DNA of 64,000 bases. Origin: Bacteroidales bacterium UBA2714 (GTDB lineage Bacteria > Bacteroidota > Bacteroidia > Bacteroidales > P3). The stretch is from the NCBI GenBank assembly GCA_002354035.1, contig DEKU01000020.1, positions 52,335-116,334 of the forward strand, written 5' to 3'. The notes under the pieces were generated by a model. The model saw only the letters and a program-made list of their open reading frames with translations. It had not been told where the DNA came from and ran no database searches. This document shows, piece after piece, positions 35,104 to 43,912 of the stretch. Made by a program: the position numbers and the translations under genes. Every line of letters begins with the position of its first letter. The first letter of the stretch is position 1.

Positions 35104-36294
35104 TCAGATTGATGGGTTGACAGTTGGGTTGATGGTGGGTTGGGAGGAAGGCTGAGTGGCAGCCTGGCGTGTCAGCAGCAGGGTTCCGACCAGACCTGTG
35201 AGCAGGAAGGCCAGGAGGGCGGCTACCTGCCAGTAGCAGCTGGCGAATCCCGAGCCGAAAAGGGAAATGCGCGACACGGCCATATAGTAGTGGCGCAGTG
35301 GGAAGATGAGGCTGAAGCCTTGCAGAGCGGGTGGCATGCTGGTGACGGGATAGGAGAAGCCGGACATGGTGAAGGCCAGGGTGCCATAGATGGCGGCAAA
35401 ACAGGTGGAGAGGTGGGCGTCGGGGATGATGGCACTGAGGAAGACGGCCGTGGCTTGCATGGCCATGACCAGCAGGATGGTGAAGAGGGCCACGAGCCAG
35501 AAGCTGCCGTGCAGCTCGAAACCGCACCACCCGAACAGAACCAGGTTGCCTATGACGCCGAGCAGGGAGAACCAGAGGGTGTAGGGAGCCATTTTGCCCA
35601 GCAGAGCAGGGAGGGCACCTGCTGCAAGCCATTGGGAGAGGGTTCCCTCGCGGCGCTCTACACCGACCATGTAAACCGTAAGCAGCAGGACGAAAAGCCC
35701 CAACATGCCAGGCAGCATGGTGGTGAGGACGTAGGGCTGGTAGTTGGCCATGGGGTTGCTGATGAGGTGGGTGTCGAGTTCGATGGGTTGGATGAGTCCC
35801 ATGATTTGGCTTTCGTTGAGGCCTTTTTTGCGCAGCACTTCGCGTTGCACGGCTCCGGAGGCGAGGTTGCTGATGGTGGCCAGTGTGCGGTAGCTGAGTG
35901 CGCCGCTGAGGAGGTAGGCATTGTTGCTGTAGAGCACAAGATGGGGCCGGGTGAAGGAAAGGACGTCGTTATAGGTGCCGGCGGGTATTTCAAGAAAGGC
36001 ATAAATCTCCTGCCGCTGCATGGCTTGTCGGGCAGCGGTATGGGAACTGTAGACATTCACCACGCGGACACCTTGGCAGGCATTGATTTCGTGGCAAAGG
36101 CGGCGGGAGAGGTAGCTGCCGTCTTTGTCGACGATGGCTATGGGCAGCCTTTGGGGCTGCCCTTCGTCCATCAACGTGAGGAAGAAGACGTAGCAGAACA
36201 CCAGGCCCAAAGAAGTGAGGATGAGGTATCGGGATTGGCCTCGGCTCCACAGTCGTTTCAGTTCACGTCTCAAAGAAATGATGAAAGTATGCAT
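35104..36294 (-). CDS. ABC-2 type permease of the efflux system (first)
   Basis: 396 residues with the same layout as its partner: N-terminal helix (about 24-42, LILTSLGLVFCYVFFLTLM), an extracytoplasmic domain with LPIAIVDKDGSYLSRRLCHEI, and five C-terminal helices including FAAIYGTLAFTMSGFSYPVTSMPP. The C-terminal tail (ATQPSSQPTINPTVNPSI) is low-complexity. It follows the HlyD-type gene by 55 bp and precedes its partner by 19 bp. Confidence 0.87.
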   Translation of the reverse strand: MHTFIISLRRELKRLWSRGQSRYLILTSLGLVFCYVFFLTLMDEGQPQRLPIAIVDKDGSYLSRRLCHEINACQGVRVVNVYSSHTAARQAMQRQEIYAFLEIPAGTYNDVLSFTRPHLVLYSNNAYLLSGALSYRTLATISNLASGAVQREVLRKKGLNESQIMGLIQPIELDTHLISNPMANYQPYVLTTMLPGMLGLFVLLLTVYMVGVERREGTLSQWLAAGALPALLGKMAPYTLWFSLLGVIGNLVLFGWCGFELHGSFWLVALFTILLVMAMQATAVFLSAIIPDAHLSTCFAAIYGTLAFTMSGFSYPVTSMPPALQGFSLIFPLRHYYMAVSRISLFGSGFASCYWQVAALLAFLLTGLVGTLLLTRQAATQPSSQPTINPTVNPSI

Positions 36295-36349
36295 TGTGAT
36301 GATTAGATGTTCGGATGTTGGCGCATCTGTGATGAGAGGGTTTTGTTGT

Positions 36350-37330
36350 TCAGAGTAAAATGGCGGTCATGCCCGGCCGCACATCGGGAATGGGTTCGGT
36401 GGGCACAAGCTTCACGTCGAAGCTTTTCACGTCGTATTGCCCGTTGATTTTGGTGGCACGCCAAACGGCATAGGTGGCCATGGCTTTGAGGTAGGTGACT
36501 TTGCAGGTGTAGGTGTTGTCGCCGAGGGCAGGTATCTTTACTTCGACGGTGTTGCCTACGCGGAGGTCGCCCAGGAGGTCTTCGCGCACACTGATGGTAA
36601 TCCAGACATTGCTCATGTCAAGGATGGACATGACAGGCGAGCCGGTGCCGATGAGGTCGCTGTGTTTGGCATAGATTTCGGCAACTTCGCCGTCGCAGGG
36701 GGCCAGCAGGTACCGGTCGCGGATGTATGATTCGACTTCGGAGACGGCACCGTCGGCCTGGCGCACCAAGGCGCTGGCGGCAGCTTTGTCCTCGGACTGG
36801 GCTCCTTCGCGGGCCATGTCGTATTGCAGCTTGGCGGCATTGGAGGTTGCCACGGCGGCACGGTATTGAGCCTCGGCCTCGTCGCGCTTTTGTGCGGAGA
36901 TGACCTTCTTGTCGTAGAGGGTCTGAACGCGGTCGAAGGATTTTTTTGCAATGTCTACCCCCACCTCGGCTTTCTGCCACATCTCATAGGCGGAGGCTAT
37001 TTGTTGCTGACGGGCTCCGTTCTGGGCTTTGGTGCTTTGGGCATCGGCTGCTGCACGGGCGGCGCGGGCTTGCTGCATCTTGGCATCGACTTCGGGGCTG
37101 GAGATAAAGGCAAGGGTGTCGCCGGCGTGCACTTGCTGCCCTTCTTCCACGAAGAGTTGGCTGAGCCGGCCGGGCACCTTGTTCGCTACACGGTATTCGT
37201 CGGCGCATATCTCGCCGGTAATCATTTCGGGTTCGGGCTGGAGGACCACAAGGCCGATGACGGCCACGATGGCCACGATGGCAAGCACCACTCCAATGCC
37301 CAACCATAAGCTTTTCTGGTCTTTGTTCAT
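36350..37330 (-). CDS. HlyD/EmrA-type membrane fusion protein
   Basis: 326 residues. N-terminal anchor helix SLWLGIGVVLAIVAIVAVIGLVVL (about 6-30), then a lipoyl half-motif (YRVANKVPGRLSQLFVEEGQQVHAGDTLAFI), a long alpha-hairpin coiled coil (about 85-190, rich in Ala/Lys/Glu), the second lipoyl half (RYLLAPCDGEVAEIYAKHSDLIGTGSPV) and a beta-barrel (VWITISVREDLLGDLRVGNTVEVKIP). It bridges inner-membrane permeases to the TolC-type channel encoded just upstream (34 bp). Confidence 0.92.
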   Translation of the reverse strand: MNKDQKSLWLGIGVVLAIVAIVAVIGLVVLQPEPEMITGEICADEYRVANKVPGRLSQLFVEEGQQVHAGDTLAFISSPEVDAKMQQARAARAAADAQSTKAQNGARQQQIASAYEMWQKAEVGVDIAKKSFDRVQTLYDKKVISAQKRDEAEAQYRAAVATSNAAKLQYDMAREGAQSEDKAAASALVRQADGAVSEVESYIRDRYLLAPCDGEVAEIYAKHSDLIGTGSPVMSILDMSNVWITISVREDLLGDLRVGNTVEVKIPALGDNTYTCKVTYLKAMATYAVWRATKINGQYDVKSFDVKLVPTEPIPDVRPGMTAILL

Positions 37331-37364
37331 GACTGAGAGTTTTTGTATGTCGTATAAATCCTAT

Positions 37365-38831
37365 TTATTTCTGCATTTCGCCAAGAGCCTGCATGAGGTA
37401 GAGGTGGTCGAGGCGGACTTCAATCTCGGTGTCGAGCAGCTCGCTCTTGGCTTTCATCCAGGCCGTCTGGGCTGCCATGAGGTCGGTGGGGTTGATGACC
37501 CCTGCGTCGAACGATTCGTCGGCCAGCCGCAGGTTCTCCTCGGCATTCTCGAGGTCGCTCTGCGCTTGCTGCAACTTGACGTTGGCCACCCTGAGTTGGT
37601 GGTTCAGTTTGTTCACCTCAAGCCTGATGAGGTTGCGCGACTCGTCCAGCTGGTAGGCAGCTTCGTTGCGTTTGTGTTTGGCGGCACGCAGTGCATAGTA
37701 GCTGCCGGGGTGGCCCAGAGGTATGGTCACTGCCACTCCGGCGGTGAACATGCCGCCAAAGTTATTCTGGAATCCGTTGAAGAGATTGGGGTTGCTCACG
37801 ATGTATGAGCCGGTGAGCGCCACATTGGGCAGCAGTCCTGCACGGGCTATGCGCACTCCCTGCTGGGCCAGCCCCTCGGCATCGCGTAGCAGCCGGTAGT
37901 CGTTGCGGCGGTTGCATATTTGGTCGATGTTGATAGTGTCGACGGGTTGGTAGGGTGTGAGTGTGGAGTCTTCGGCAAAAGTGTAGTTGCTGTCGGGGCT
38001 GATGCCACATATTTGGCACAGGGCCAGGCGCGCCAGTTCGAGTCCGCAGTCGGCTTTGGTGACGTTCATGCGGGCTTCATTCAGCTTGACACGCACCTTG
38101 GTGACATCTGCACGGGTGGCCACGTCGGCCTCCACCATGGCTTCGACGTCGCTGTTGAGTTGCAACAGGAGGCTGTGGTATTGGTGTGCCAACTGCTGCT
38201 TGTGCAGCACTGAGATGTATTGCCAGTAGGCGGCGTCGACAGCTATGAGAAGTCCGTCGTAGACGCGGTCGCCGATGGCTTGCTGCATGTCGAGGTTGTA
38301 GCGAGACGACTGATACATGGCCCAGAGGCGACCGCCAAGATAAATCGGTTGGCTGACGGTGGCGTTGGCAGCTATGATGTGGTGGAGGTTGATGTCCATG
38401 GCATCGGTCACCTGTTGCCCCATGTTGTTGAGGTTCTCCTCCAGCTGCAGGCCACCCAGATTGTCGACTATGCGGGCTGCCAAGGCGGGGTCGTGGATGC
38501 CTATGTTTTCCAACAGGTCGCTCAGGCTGTGGGCTATGTCGCCCTCCACGGTGGTGCCGATGTGGTTGATGTCGTAGGCCTGTTGGTCGCTCAGCAGTGA
38601 TATGCTTTTCTGATTCCAGATGTAGGTGCCGCCAGCGTCCAGCTTTGGAAGAAACTGGCAGAAGGCCATGCGCTCCAGCGCTTCGGCGGCGTCGATGCGC
38701 TCCTGCGCGGCCTTGAGGGTGGGGTTGCTCTGGGTGGCTAAATAGCGGCACTGGGAGAGCGTGAGCCGTTGCTGCGCCATGAGTGTGAGCCCCGCTGTGA
38801 GGGCGAGAAGAATGACAAATGTGCGTTTCAT
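37365..38831 (-). CDS. TolC family outer-membrane efflux channel
   Basis: 488 residues from the ATG at 38831. The open frame extends to 39014, but this start is preceded by a -7 box and begins a proper signal peptide (MKRTFVILLALTAGLTLMAQ). Two repeated TolC halves: LTLSQCRYLATQSNPTLKAAQERIDAAEA ... FLPKLDAGGTY and the second ARAGLLPNVALTGSYI ... VAVTIPLGHPGSYYALRAAKHKRNEAAYQL. An extra stretch (about 110-155; GTTVEGDIAHSLSDLLENIGIHDPALAARIVDNL) is an unusual insertion, perhaps an extended loop. First gene of the efflux operon. Confidence 0.92.
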   Translation of the reverse strand: MKRTFVILLALTAGLTLMAQQRLTLSQCRYLATQSNPTLKAAQERIDAAEALERMAFCQFLPKLDAGGTYIWNQKSISLLSDQQAYDINHIGTTVEGDIAHSLSDLLENIGIHDPALAARIVDNLGGLQLEENLNNMGQQVTDAMDINLHHIIAANATVSQPIYLGGRLWAMYQSSRYNLDMQQAIGDRVYDGLLIAVDAAYWQYISVLHKQQLAHQYHSLLLQLNSDVEAMVEADVATRADVTKVRVKLNEARMNVTKADCGLELARLALCQICGISPDSNYTFAEDSTLTPYQPVDTINIDQICNRRNDYRLLRDAEGLAQQGVRIARAGLLPNVALTGSYIVSNPNLFNGFQNNFGGMFTAGVAVTIPLGHPGSYYALRAAKHKRNEAAYQLDESRNLIRLEVNKLNHQLRVANVKLQQAQSDLENAEENLRLADESFDAGVINPTDLMAAQTAWMKAKSELLDTEIEVRLDHLYLMQALGEMQK

Positions 38832-38850
38832 TGTTCTTATTTTTGAATTG

Positions 38851-38858
38851 CAAAAGTA
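38851..38858 (-). promoter_or_regulatory. Probable -7 box of the efflux operon
   Basis: TACTTTTG on the minus strand, a full TAnnTTTG match about 20 bp before the tolC-type ATG at 38831. It supports that start over the longer reading frame. Confidence 0.5.
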
Positions 38859-38975
38859 GTGCTTTTTTTCTGCCGAGGAGGCTGCGATGGTTGCGAAATG
38901 GGCTTTTGGGGCTCCGAAACGGCTATGTGGGGATTTGAATTGTTGTTTTTTTTCTGTTGAATTGATTTTTATTTG

Positions 38976-38983
38976 TATTTTTG
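38976..38983 (+). promoter_or_regulatory. Probable -7 box for the large T9SS surface protein
   Basis: TATTTTTG, a full TAnnTTTG match; a GTTG at 38956-38959 is a weak -33 candidate with short spacing. Transcription would begin near 38990, which excludes the open-frame start at 38887 and favours the ATG at 39013 or 39037. Confidence 0.5.
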
Positions 38984-39036
38984 CAAGTGCAAAATGTGGA
39001 TTATTAGTAAACATGATGATTATTAATAATAGGAAT

Positions 39037-42000
39037 ATGCATTTTACAAGCTATAAAATTGCGCTTTTAACCCTTGTGGTGGCGTTTCTTTTCCCGCTGA
39101 AGGCTGGGGGACAGCCGACGGTGGTGCATGGGTATGAGTTTACAACGGGAGTGGATTCGTCGCTGTGGGTCGATATGAGTCATTCTACCTCTTGGTGTTT
39201 GGGCAGTGAGATGTGTTACGAGCTTCCGTTTACGTTTTTCTGGGGTGACGATTATCGGAAGGTGCAAGTGTTTCGTGATGGGTCGATGCTTTTTGTCAGG
39301 CAAGCGGTGGACTCCATTTTTCTGCCCTACGTTTATTTCCCTTCGGATTTGCCATCTATGAGTCTTTTTTCCTCAAACCCGGCAGCGGGTGTATTCCCGT
39401 GCAGGAATAGGCTTATTAATACTTTGGATTTGCCGTTTATGCAGACGATGGAGACCGATTCGGTATCCTGCCCGCCAGGACAACGTATGGTTGTTTTCCA
39501 GTTGGGCAGTTTTTTGAACAACGGGGTGGTCAACAGGTTCCAGATTCAGTTCAGGGAGGAGGATAATTCGCTGACATTAGTGTATGGCCCCCAGGAGTTT
39601 CAACCTCCTGTTTTTTCGCAGGTGGGGCTGACGTTGGATACATCTCACATCATTTTCATAAACCCCCTTAGCCATACGGCTTTGGCTGTGCAACCCGCGC
39701 TTCAGCATGTGTGGCCAGGTGCGTACCGCTATTACCGTTTTACGCCATCGGACACGTTGTGCTGTGAACCGAGGAATTTGAGTGTGCAGGAATTAGGGCT
39801 GTATGGCTCGCCCAGAGTGCGGTTGCATTGGCATGGGTGTATGCTGGCGGAAAGATATGAGGTGGAGTACGGCCCAGAAGGTTTTGCGGAGGGGGAGGGG
39901 ACGCTGCTTTCGGTTACGGACACGCAAGTTGTAATCCGTGGATTGCAGGCCGATAGGGTCTATGAAGCGCGTGTGCGCAGTGTGTGTCCGTTGTCGGAGA
40001 CTGGTTGGGTCAGCACGGTGTTCAGGTCGACTTGTACCAGAAGGTTGTTCTATGACCATCTTTATGCCGATAGTGTGAAGTGCTGCACGGGTACTTTTCG
40101 CACCCCTTCGGGTGTCTGGTCGCCTCAGAATGTGGTGGATTTCGGAAATACCTCGATATCTTCGAGGCATACGGTTCACAGGGATACGGCTGAGAGGGAC
40201 AGCCGCACGAACTATCTATTGCGCACGGTGCCAGAGGGGTACTGCTCGTCGGTGCGCTTGGGCAATTGGAGGAATGGGAGTGAACAGGAGTCCATCACCT
40301 ATACGCTGGCTGTTGATACCAATCAGTTCGGCTTGCTGGTTTTGCGTTATGCGGTGGTGGAGCAGAATCCCGGCCATCCGCCGGAAGAACAGCCGCGCTT
40401 CGAGTTTGAGATCACTGACACAGCTGGAGTCCGGATTAGCGATTGCTATTATGGCAATTTTGTGTCGGGCGATTCGTCGGGATGGAATATCGGGGAGATC
40501 AATGTGGTGTGGCGCGACTGGGAGGCTGTGGGCGTGGACTTGTCTCCTCTTCACGGGCAGACTATTAATGTGACTCTATCCAATTATGACTGCGCTCACG
40601 GAGCACATTACGGCTATGCGTATTTCGTGTTGGAGGCTGTTGACAAGAATATCTTTGTGGAGAGCTGCGGCGATATAGACTCGAGTATGCTTTACGCTCC
40701 TGACGGTTTTTCCTATCGGTGGTATTCGATGGACGACACGACGACCACGCTCTCCACCTCACGCTCCTGTCTTGCCACTTCGCGGGGTGTGTATAAGTGT
40801 CACATGACTTATCAGTTGTCCGGACAGGAGTGCGGATTCACTTCGTCGGCATTCGTGGGCGGGCGTTATCCAGCGGCGGCTTTCGCAATGAGACAGCTGG
40901 ATTCATGTGGGTCAACAGTACATTTCGAGAACCTCAGCTCGGTGGCACGCGACTCGAACCTTTCGCAGCTGACCGCTTATCCCTGCGATGAGTACCGCTG
41001 GGATTTCGGCGACGGGACTTCGTCGACTACTCCCAGCCCCACCCATGTTTTTGGCGAAGGGACGTTCAGGGTGACGCTCTATGCCATACTTGGAGGGGGT
41101 GAGTGTGTGGACTCGGCGAGCCAGACGGTCACGGTGGCGTTGGGACATGACACGGTTTATGCCTCGATTTGCGAGGGGGAGGAGTATGACTTTTTTGGAC
41201 GAAGACTGACAAGGGAGGGTGAGTATCAGCATCAGGATAGCTGCCTGCTGACGACGCTCATGCTTCGGGTGAACCCTGTCTACGCCACAGAGGTTGTGGA
41301 CTCGTTTGCGGCGGGCGGAATCTTTCGGTGGAATGGCGAGATGTACGACGAAGCTGGGGTGTACACAAGGAATCTCGTCAGCACTATGGGCTGCGACAGT
41401 CTGGTCACCTTGCGTCTGAGTTGTGTCACCCAAATTGATACGGTGGTCTGCTCGTCTTCGCTTCCGGTAGTGTGGCGCGGTGTTCTTTTCGAAGTTGAGG
41501 GAGCGGACACTTTAAGGCACAGGGTTTATGAGGGAGCCGACAGTGTCTGGGTGTTCGCGCTACGGGTCTTGGTGCCGCCTGAACTGAGTGTGGAGGCTGA
41601 GCCGTTCTGCCACTTGCCGGGAGGATATAGCATCATGCTGCCCGACTCGCTGTGCTACCGCTTTACCGCTTCGCCCGTCGACTCGGCATTGCCTCTGGGA
41701 TGGGTGAGGGGTACCGAAACGGAGTGGCCCCTGCTGCTTACCCCACGCAGCCCGACTCGCTACTGTTTGGAGGCCGAGCGGTGTGACACAATCCATTGCC
41801 CGTGGCGCGACACACTGCTGCTCAACCCTATTGAGACGGTGGTGGCGGGAATTTCGGTCTCTCCTCGATGGTTGGATTTGGAACACTTGGAGTTTACGGC
41901 CTTCGACGTGACCGCCATGGCTCATGAACGCAGCTGGTTCTTGAACGGGACGCTTTGGCCGGAAGGAGACAGTGTCCTCACCTATCAGGCTTCGATCACC

Positions 42001-42351
42001 GATGACAGTGTGACGGTGATGTTGGTGGCAAGCACGCCCGACTGTAGCGACACGGCGCGTGCCGTGGTGCCTGTAAGGGTGCAGAGCTTGTGGTTCCCCA
42101 ATGTCTTCACACCTGATTTGCCGACGAACTACCGTTTCCGCGGTTATGGGGTGAATGTGAAGGATTACGACTTGCAAGTGTTCACCCGTTGGGGCGACTG
42201 CATTTTCCACACCAAGAACCTTGAAGAGGGTTGGGACGGAACATACCGCGGGGTGAAGAGTCCGGAGTCGGCCTACGCCTACCTCTGCCACTACACCACA
42301 CTGGAGGGCAAGCCAGAGGTGATGGCTGGCACAGTGACGCTTGTGAGGTAA
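39037..42351 (+). CDS. Large surface protein with PKD domain and type B T9SS tail
   Basis: 1104 residues from the ATG at 39037 (39013 is possible). Signal peptide KIALLTLVVAFLFPLKAGGQ. An N-terminal beta region (about 25-230), a fibronectin-III-like segment (PRNLSVQELGLYGSPRVRLHWHG ... VRSVCPLSETGW in pieces), a jelly-roll-like region, a PKD domain (YRWDFGDGTSSTTPSPTHVF) and repeated 'Y-x-x-I-C-x-G-x-x-Y-x-F-x-G' modules (VYASICEGEEYDFFGR; FRWNGEMYDEAGVYT). The C-terminus FPNVFTPDLPTNYRF ... LQVFTRWGDCIFHT ... WDGTYRGVKSPESAYAYLCHY is the gliding-motility/type B T9SS sorting domain. Probably an exported adhesin or structural protein. Confidence 0.88.
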   Translation: MHFTSYKIALLTLVVAFLFPLKAGGQPTVVHGYEFTTGVDSSLWVDMSHSTSWCLGSEMCYELPFTFFWGDDYRKVQVFRDGSMLFVRQAVDSIFLPYVYFPSDLPSMSLFSSNPAAGVFPCRNRLINTLDLPFMQTMETDSVSCPPGQRMVVFQLGSFLNNGVVNRFQIQFREEDNSLTLVYGPQEFQPPVFSQVGLTLDTSHIIFINPLSHTALAVQPALQHVWPGAYRYYRFTPSDTLCCEPRNLSVQELGLYGSPRVRLHWHGCMLAERYEVEYGPEGFAEGEGTLLSVTDTQVVIRGLQADRVYEARVRSVCPLSETGWVSTVFRSTCTRRLFYDHLYADSVKCCTGTFRTPSGVWSPQNVVDFGNTSISSRHTVHRDTAERDSRTNYLLRTVPEGYCSSVRLGNWRNGSEQESITYTLAVDTNQFGLLVLRYAVVEQNPGHPPEEQPRFEFEITDTAGVRISDCYYGNFVSGDSSGWNIGEINVVWRDWEAVGVDLSPLHGQTINVTLSNYDCAHGAHYGYAYFVLEAVDKNIFVESCGDIDSSMLYAPDGFSYRWYSMDDTTTTLSTSRSCLATSRGVYKCHMTYQLSGQECGFTSSAFVGGRYPAAAFAMRQLDSCGSTVHFENLSSVARDSNLSQLTAYPCDEYRWDFGDGTSSTTPSPTHVFGEGTFRVTLYAILGGGECVDSASQTVTVALGHDTVYASICEGEEYDFFGRRLTREGEYQHQDSCLLTTLMLRVNPVYATEVVDSFAAGGIFRWNGEMYDEAGVYTRNLVSTMGCDSLVTLRLSCVTQIDTVVCSSSLPVVWRGVLFEVEGADTLRHRVYEGADSVWVFALRVLVPPELSVEAEPFCHLPGGYSIMLPDSLCYRFTASPVDSALPLGWVRGTETEWPLLLTPRSPTRYCLEAERCDTIHCPWRDTLLLNPIETVVAGISVSPRWLDLEHLEFTAFDVTAMAHERSWFLNGTLWPEGDSVLTYQASITDDSVTVMLVASTPDCSDTARAVVPVRVQSLWFPNVFTPDLPTNYRFRGYGVNVKDYDLQVFTRWGDCIFHTKNLEEGWDGTYRGVKSPESAYAYLCHYTTLEGKPEVMAGTVTLVR

Positions 42352-42369
42352 TGACGAGCAGAGCCCGGG

Positions 42370-43305
42370 TTACTTTCTGTTCAGGTATTGCTTGACGTGG
42401 TCGAAGACAATGTCGGCCCGGATGTCGAAAGCCTCGCGCGAGGCGTAGCCGATATGGGGTACGCATACACAGTTGGGCGCACTGAGCAGAGGATGATCAG
42501 TGGGCAGAGGAGGCTCTTTCTCATACACGTCGATTCCGGCACCGGCTATGCGGTGTTCCTTTAGGGCTTCGGCCAAGGCCTGGATGTCCACCACATTGCC
42601 CCGGGCGGTGTTGATCAGTATGGCGGTGGGCTTCATCATGGCGATGCGCTCGCGGCTGATGAGGTGATGGGTCTCGGCTGTCATGGGCACATGCAAGGTC
42701 ACTATGTCGCTGCGCTGCATCAGGGTGTCGAGGTCGGTGTATTCCACGCCCATCTGCTCCACATCGGCATGACGACTGCGGTTGTAGGCCTTCACCTTGC
42801 AGCCGAAGGCAAGCAAGAGCCGGATGGTGGCGGTGCCGATGGCACCAGTGCCTACCACACCTACGGTCTTGCCCCTCAGCTCGCGTCCCAGGAATGCTCC
42901 GCGGCCTTCGCCCTGGCGGATGGCGGCATCGAGGCTCGTGACGCGCCGCAGCACGTCGAGCATCAGTCCAACGGCCAGCTCACTCACCGCCGTGGTGGAA
43001 TAGCCCGCAGCGTTCTGCACCTCGATGTGGTGTTCCTGGCAGTAGGCCAAGTCTATATGGTCCAACCCGGTGAAAGCCACCGAGAGGTACTGGAGTTTGG
43101 GACATTGGCTGAGCACGGCGGCTGGCAGGGGGATATTGGATATTACGGCTATGTCGGCATCACACATGCGGGCGACCAGTGCGGCGGCATCTTCGTTGCG
43201 GTCCATATGGTAGACAAACTCGTGTCCCTCCGTGGCCATTCCCTGTTTAATCTCTTCGAAATGCTCTTGGCTTATGCCCAGAGGCTCTACACATACTATT
43301 TTCAT
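42370..43305 (-). CDS. D-2-hydroxyacid dehydrogenase (NAD-dependent)
   Basis: 311 residues. NAD-binding motif VGVVGTGAIGTATIRLLLAFG, catalytic Arg in LINTARGNVVD, Glu in GIDVYEKEPP, and the catalytic His in PHIGYASREA: the full set of the D-isomer dehydrogenase family. The N-terminal catalytic lobe is short. Reduces 2-oxo acids (possibly glycerate, lactate or phosphoglycerate relatives; the substrate cannot be told). It lies 14 bp after the flavin reductase gene in the dnaA operon. The organism also has SerA at 47401, so this one is probably not the phosphoglycerate dehydrogenase. Confidence 0.9.
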   Translation of the reverse strand: MKIVCVEPLGISQEHFEEIKQGMATEGHEFVYHMDRNEDAAALVARMCDADIAVISNIPLPAAVLSQCPKLQYLSVAFTGLDHIDLAYCQEHHIEVQNAAGYSTTAVSELAVGLMLDVLRRVTSLDAAIRQGEGRGAFLGRELRGKTVGVVGTGAIGTATIRLLLAFGCKVKAYNRSRHADVEQMGVEYTDLDTLMQRSDIVTLHVPMTAETHHLISRERIAMMKPTAILINTARGNVVDIQALAEALKEHRIAGAGIDVYEKEPPLPTDHPLLSAPNCVCVPHIGYASREAFDIRADIVFDHVKQYLNRK

Positions 43306-43319
43306 GACGGGTGAAAGAT

Positions 43320-43901
43320 TTATTTCTTGTTGTGTCGGTTGTTCTTCTTCACGCTGAAACCAAAACTGCCCAGTTTCTGGCCCAGTGTATAGTATTTGCC
43401 ATGCGAGTAGGCTATGGGTCCCGCGTGGTTCAGTTGGAAAGCCCCGGTGCTCTTGTCAATCAGTCTTTCGTCGGCGTCTACGGCCACCACGCGGGCCATA
43501 AACATGTCGTGGCTGCCCAGAGGCCTCACCTCCATCACCTGGCATTCTATGTTCAACGGACTTTCGGCAATCAAGGGGGCTTTCACCACCTGTCCGGTTT
43601 CCGGGGTGAGGTGCATCTCTTTGAACTTGTCGTAGTCTCTCCCGCTCCGCACCCCGCACCAGTCGGTGGCGCGGCAAAGCTCCTCGGTCGTGAGGTTGAT
43701 GACAAATTCGCCGGTGCGTTTGATAATGTCATACGAGTGCCGCTCATGCCGCACCGATATATAGCATAGTGGGGGTTCGGTGCAGAGTGTCCCAGTCCAT
43801 GCCACAGTGATGATGTTGTAGTTCTCTGGCTCGTCGCCGCAACTCACCATCACTGCGGGCAGCGGATAGATCAGTGTGCCGGGCTTGAAAGGGACTTTCA
43901 T
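43320..43901 (-). CDS. Flavin reductase family (FMN-binding split barrel) protein
   Basis: 193 residues. PLPAVMVSCGDEPENYNIITVAWTGTLCTEPPLCYISV matches the flavoredoxin/flavin-reductase-like family ('P-P-v-lvt---------N--t-aw-g----PP--------'), followed by SYDIIKRTGEFVINL and LTPETGQVVKAPLIAESPLNIECQV. Binds FMN; the electron partner is unknown. The C-terminus is basic (KKNNRHNKK). It lies 11 bp after dnaA and 14 bp before the hydroxyacid dehydrogenase. Confidence 0.88.
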   Translation of the reverse strand: MKVPFKPGTLIYPLPAVMVSCGDEPENYNIITVAWTGTLCTEPPLCYISVRHERHSYDIIKRTGEFVINLTTEELCRATDWCGVRSGRDYDKFKEMHLTPETGQVVKAPLIAESPLNIECQVMEVRPLGSHDMFMARVVAVDADERLIDKSTGAFQLNHAGPIAYSHGKYYTLGQKLGSFGFSVKKNNRHNKK

Positions 43902-43912
43902 GATGTCGCGCC

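Noticed and set aside
35140..36306. 388-codon and similar long plus-strand frames over the efflux genes
   Set aside because: Antisense to clear ABC-2 permease, two-component and fusion-protein genes; Gly/Glu/His-rich translations.
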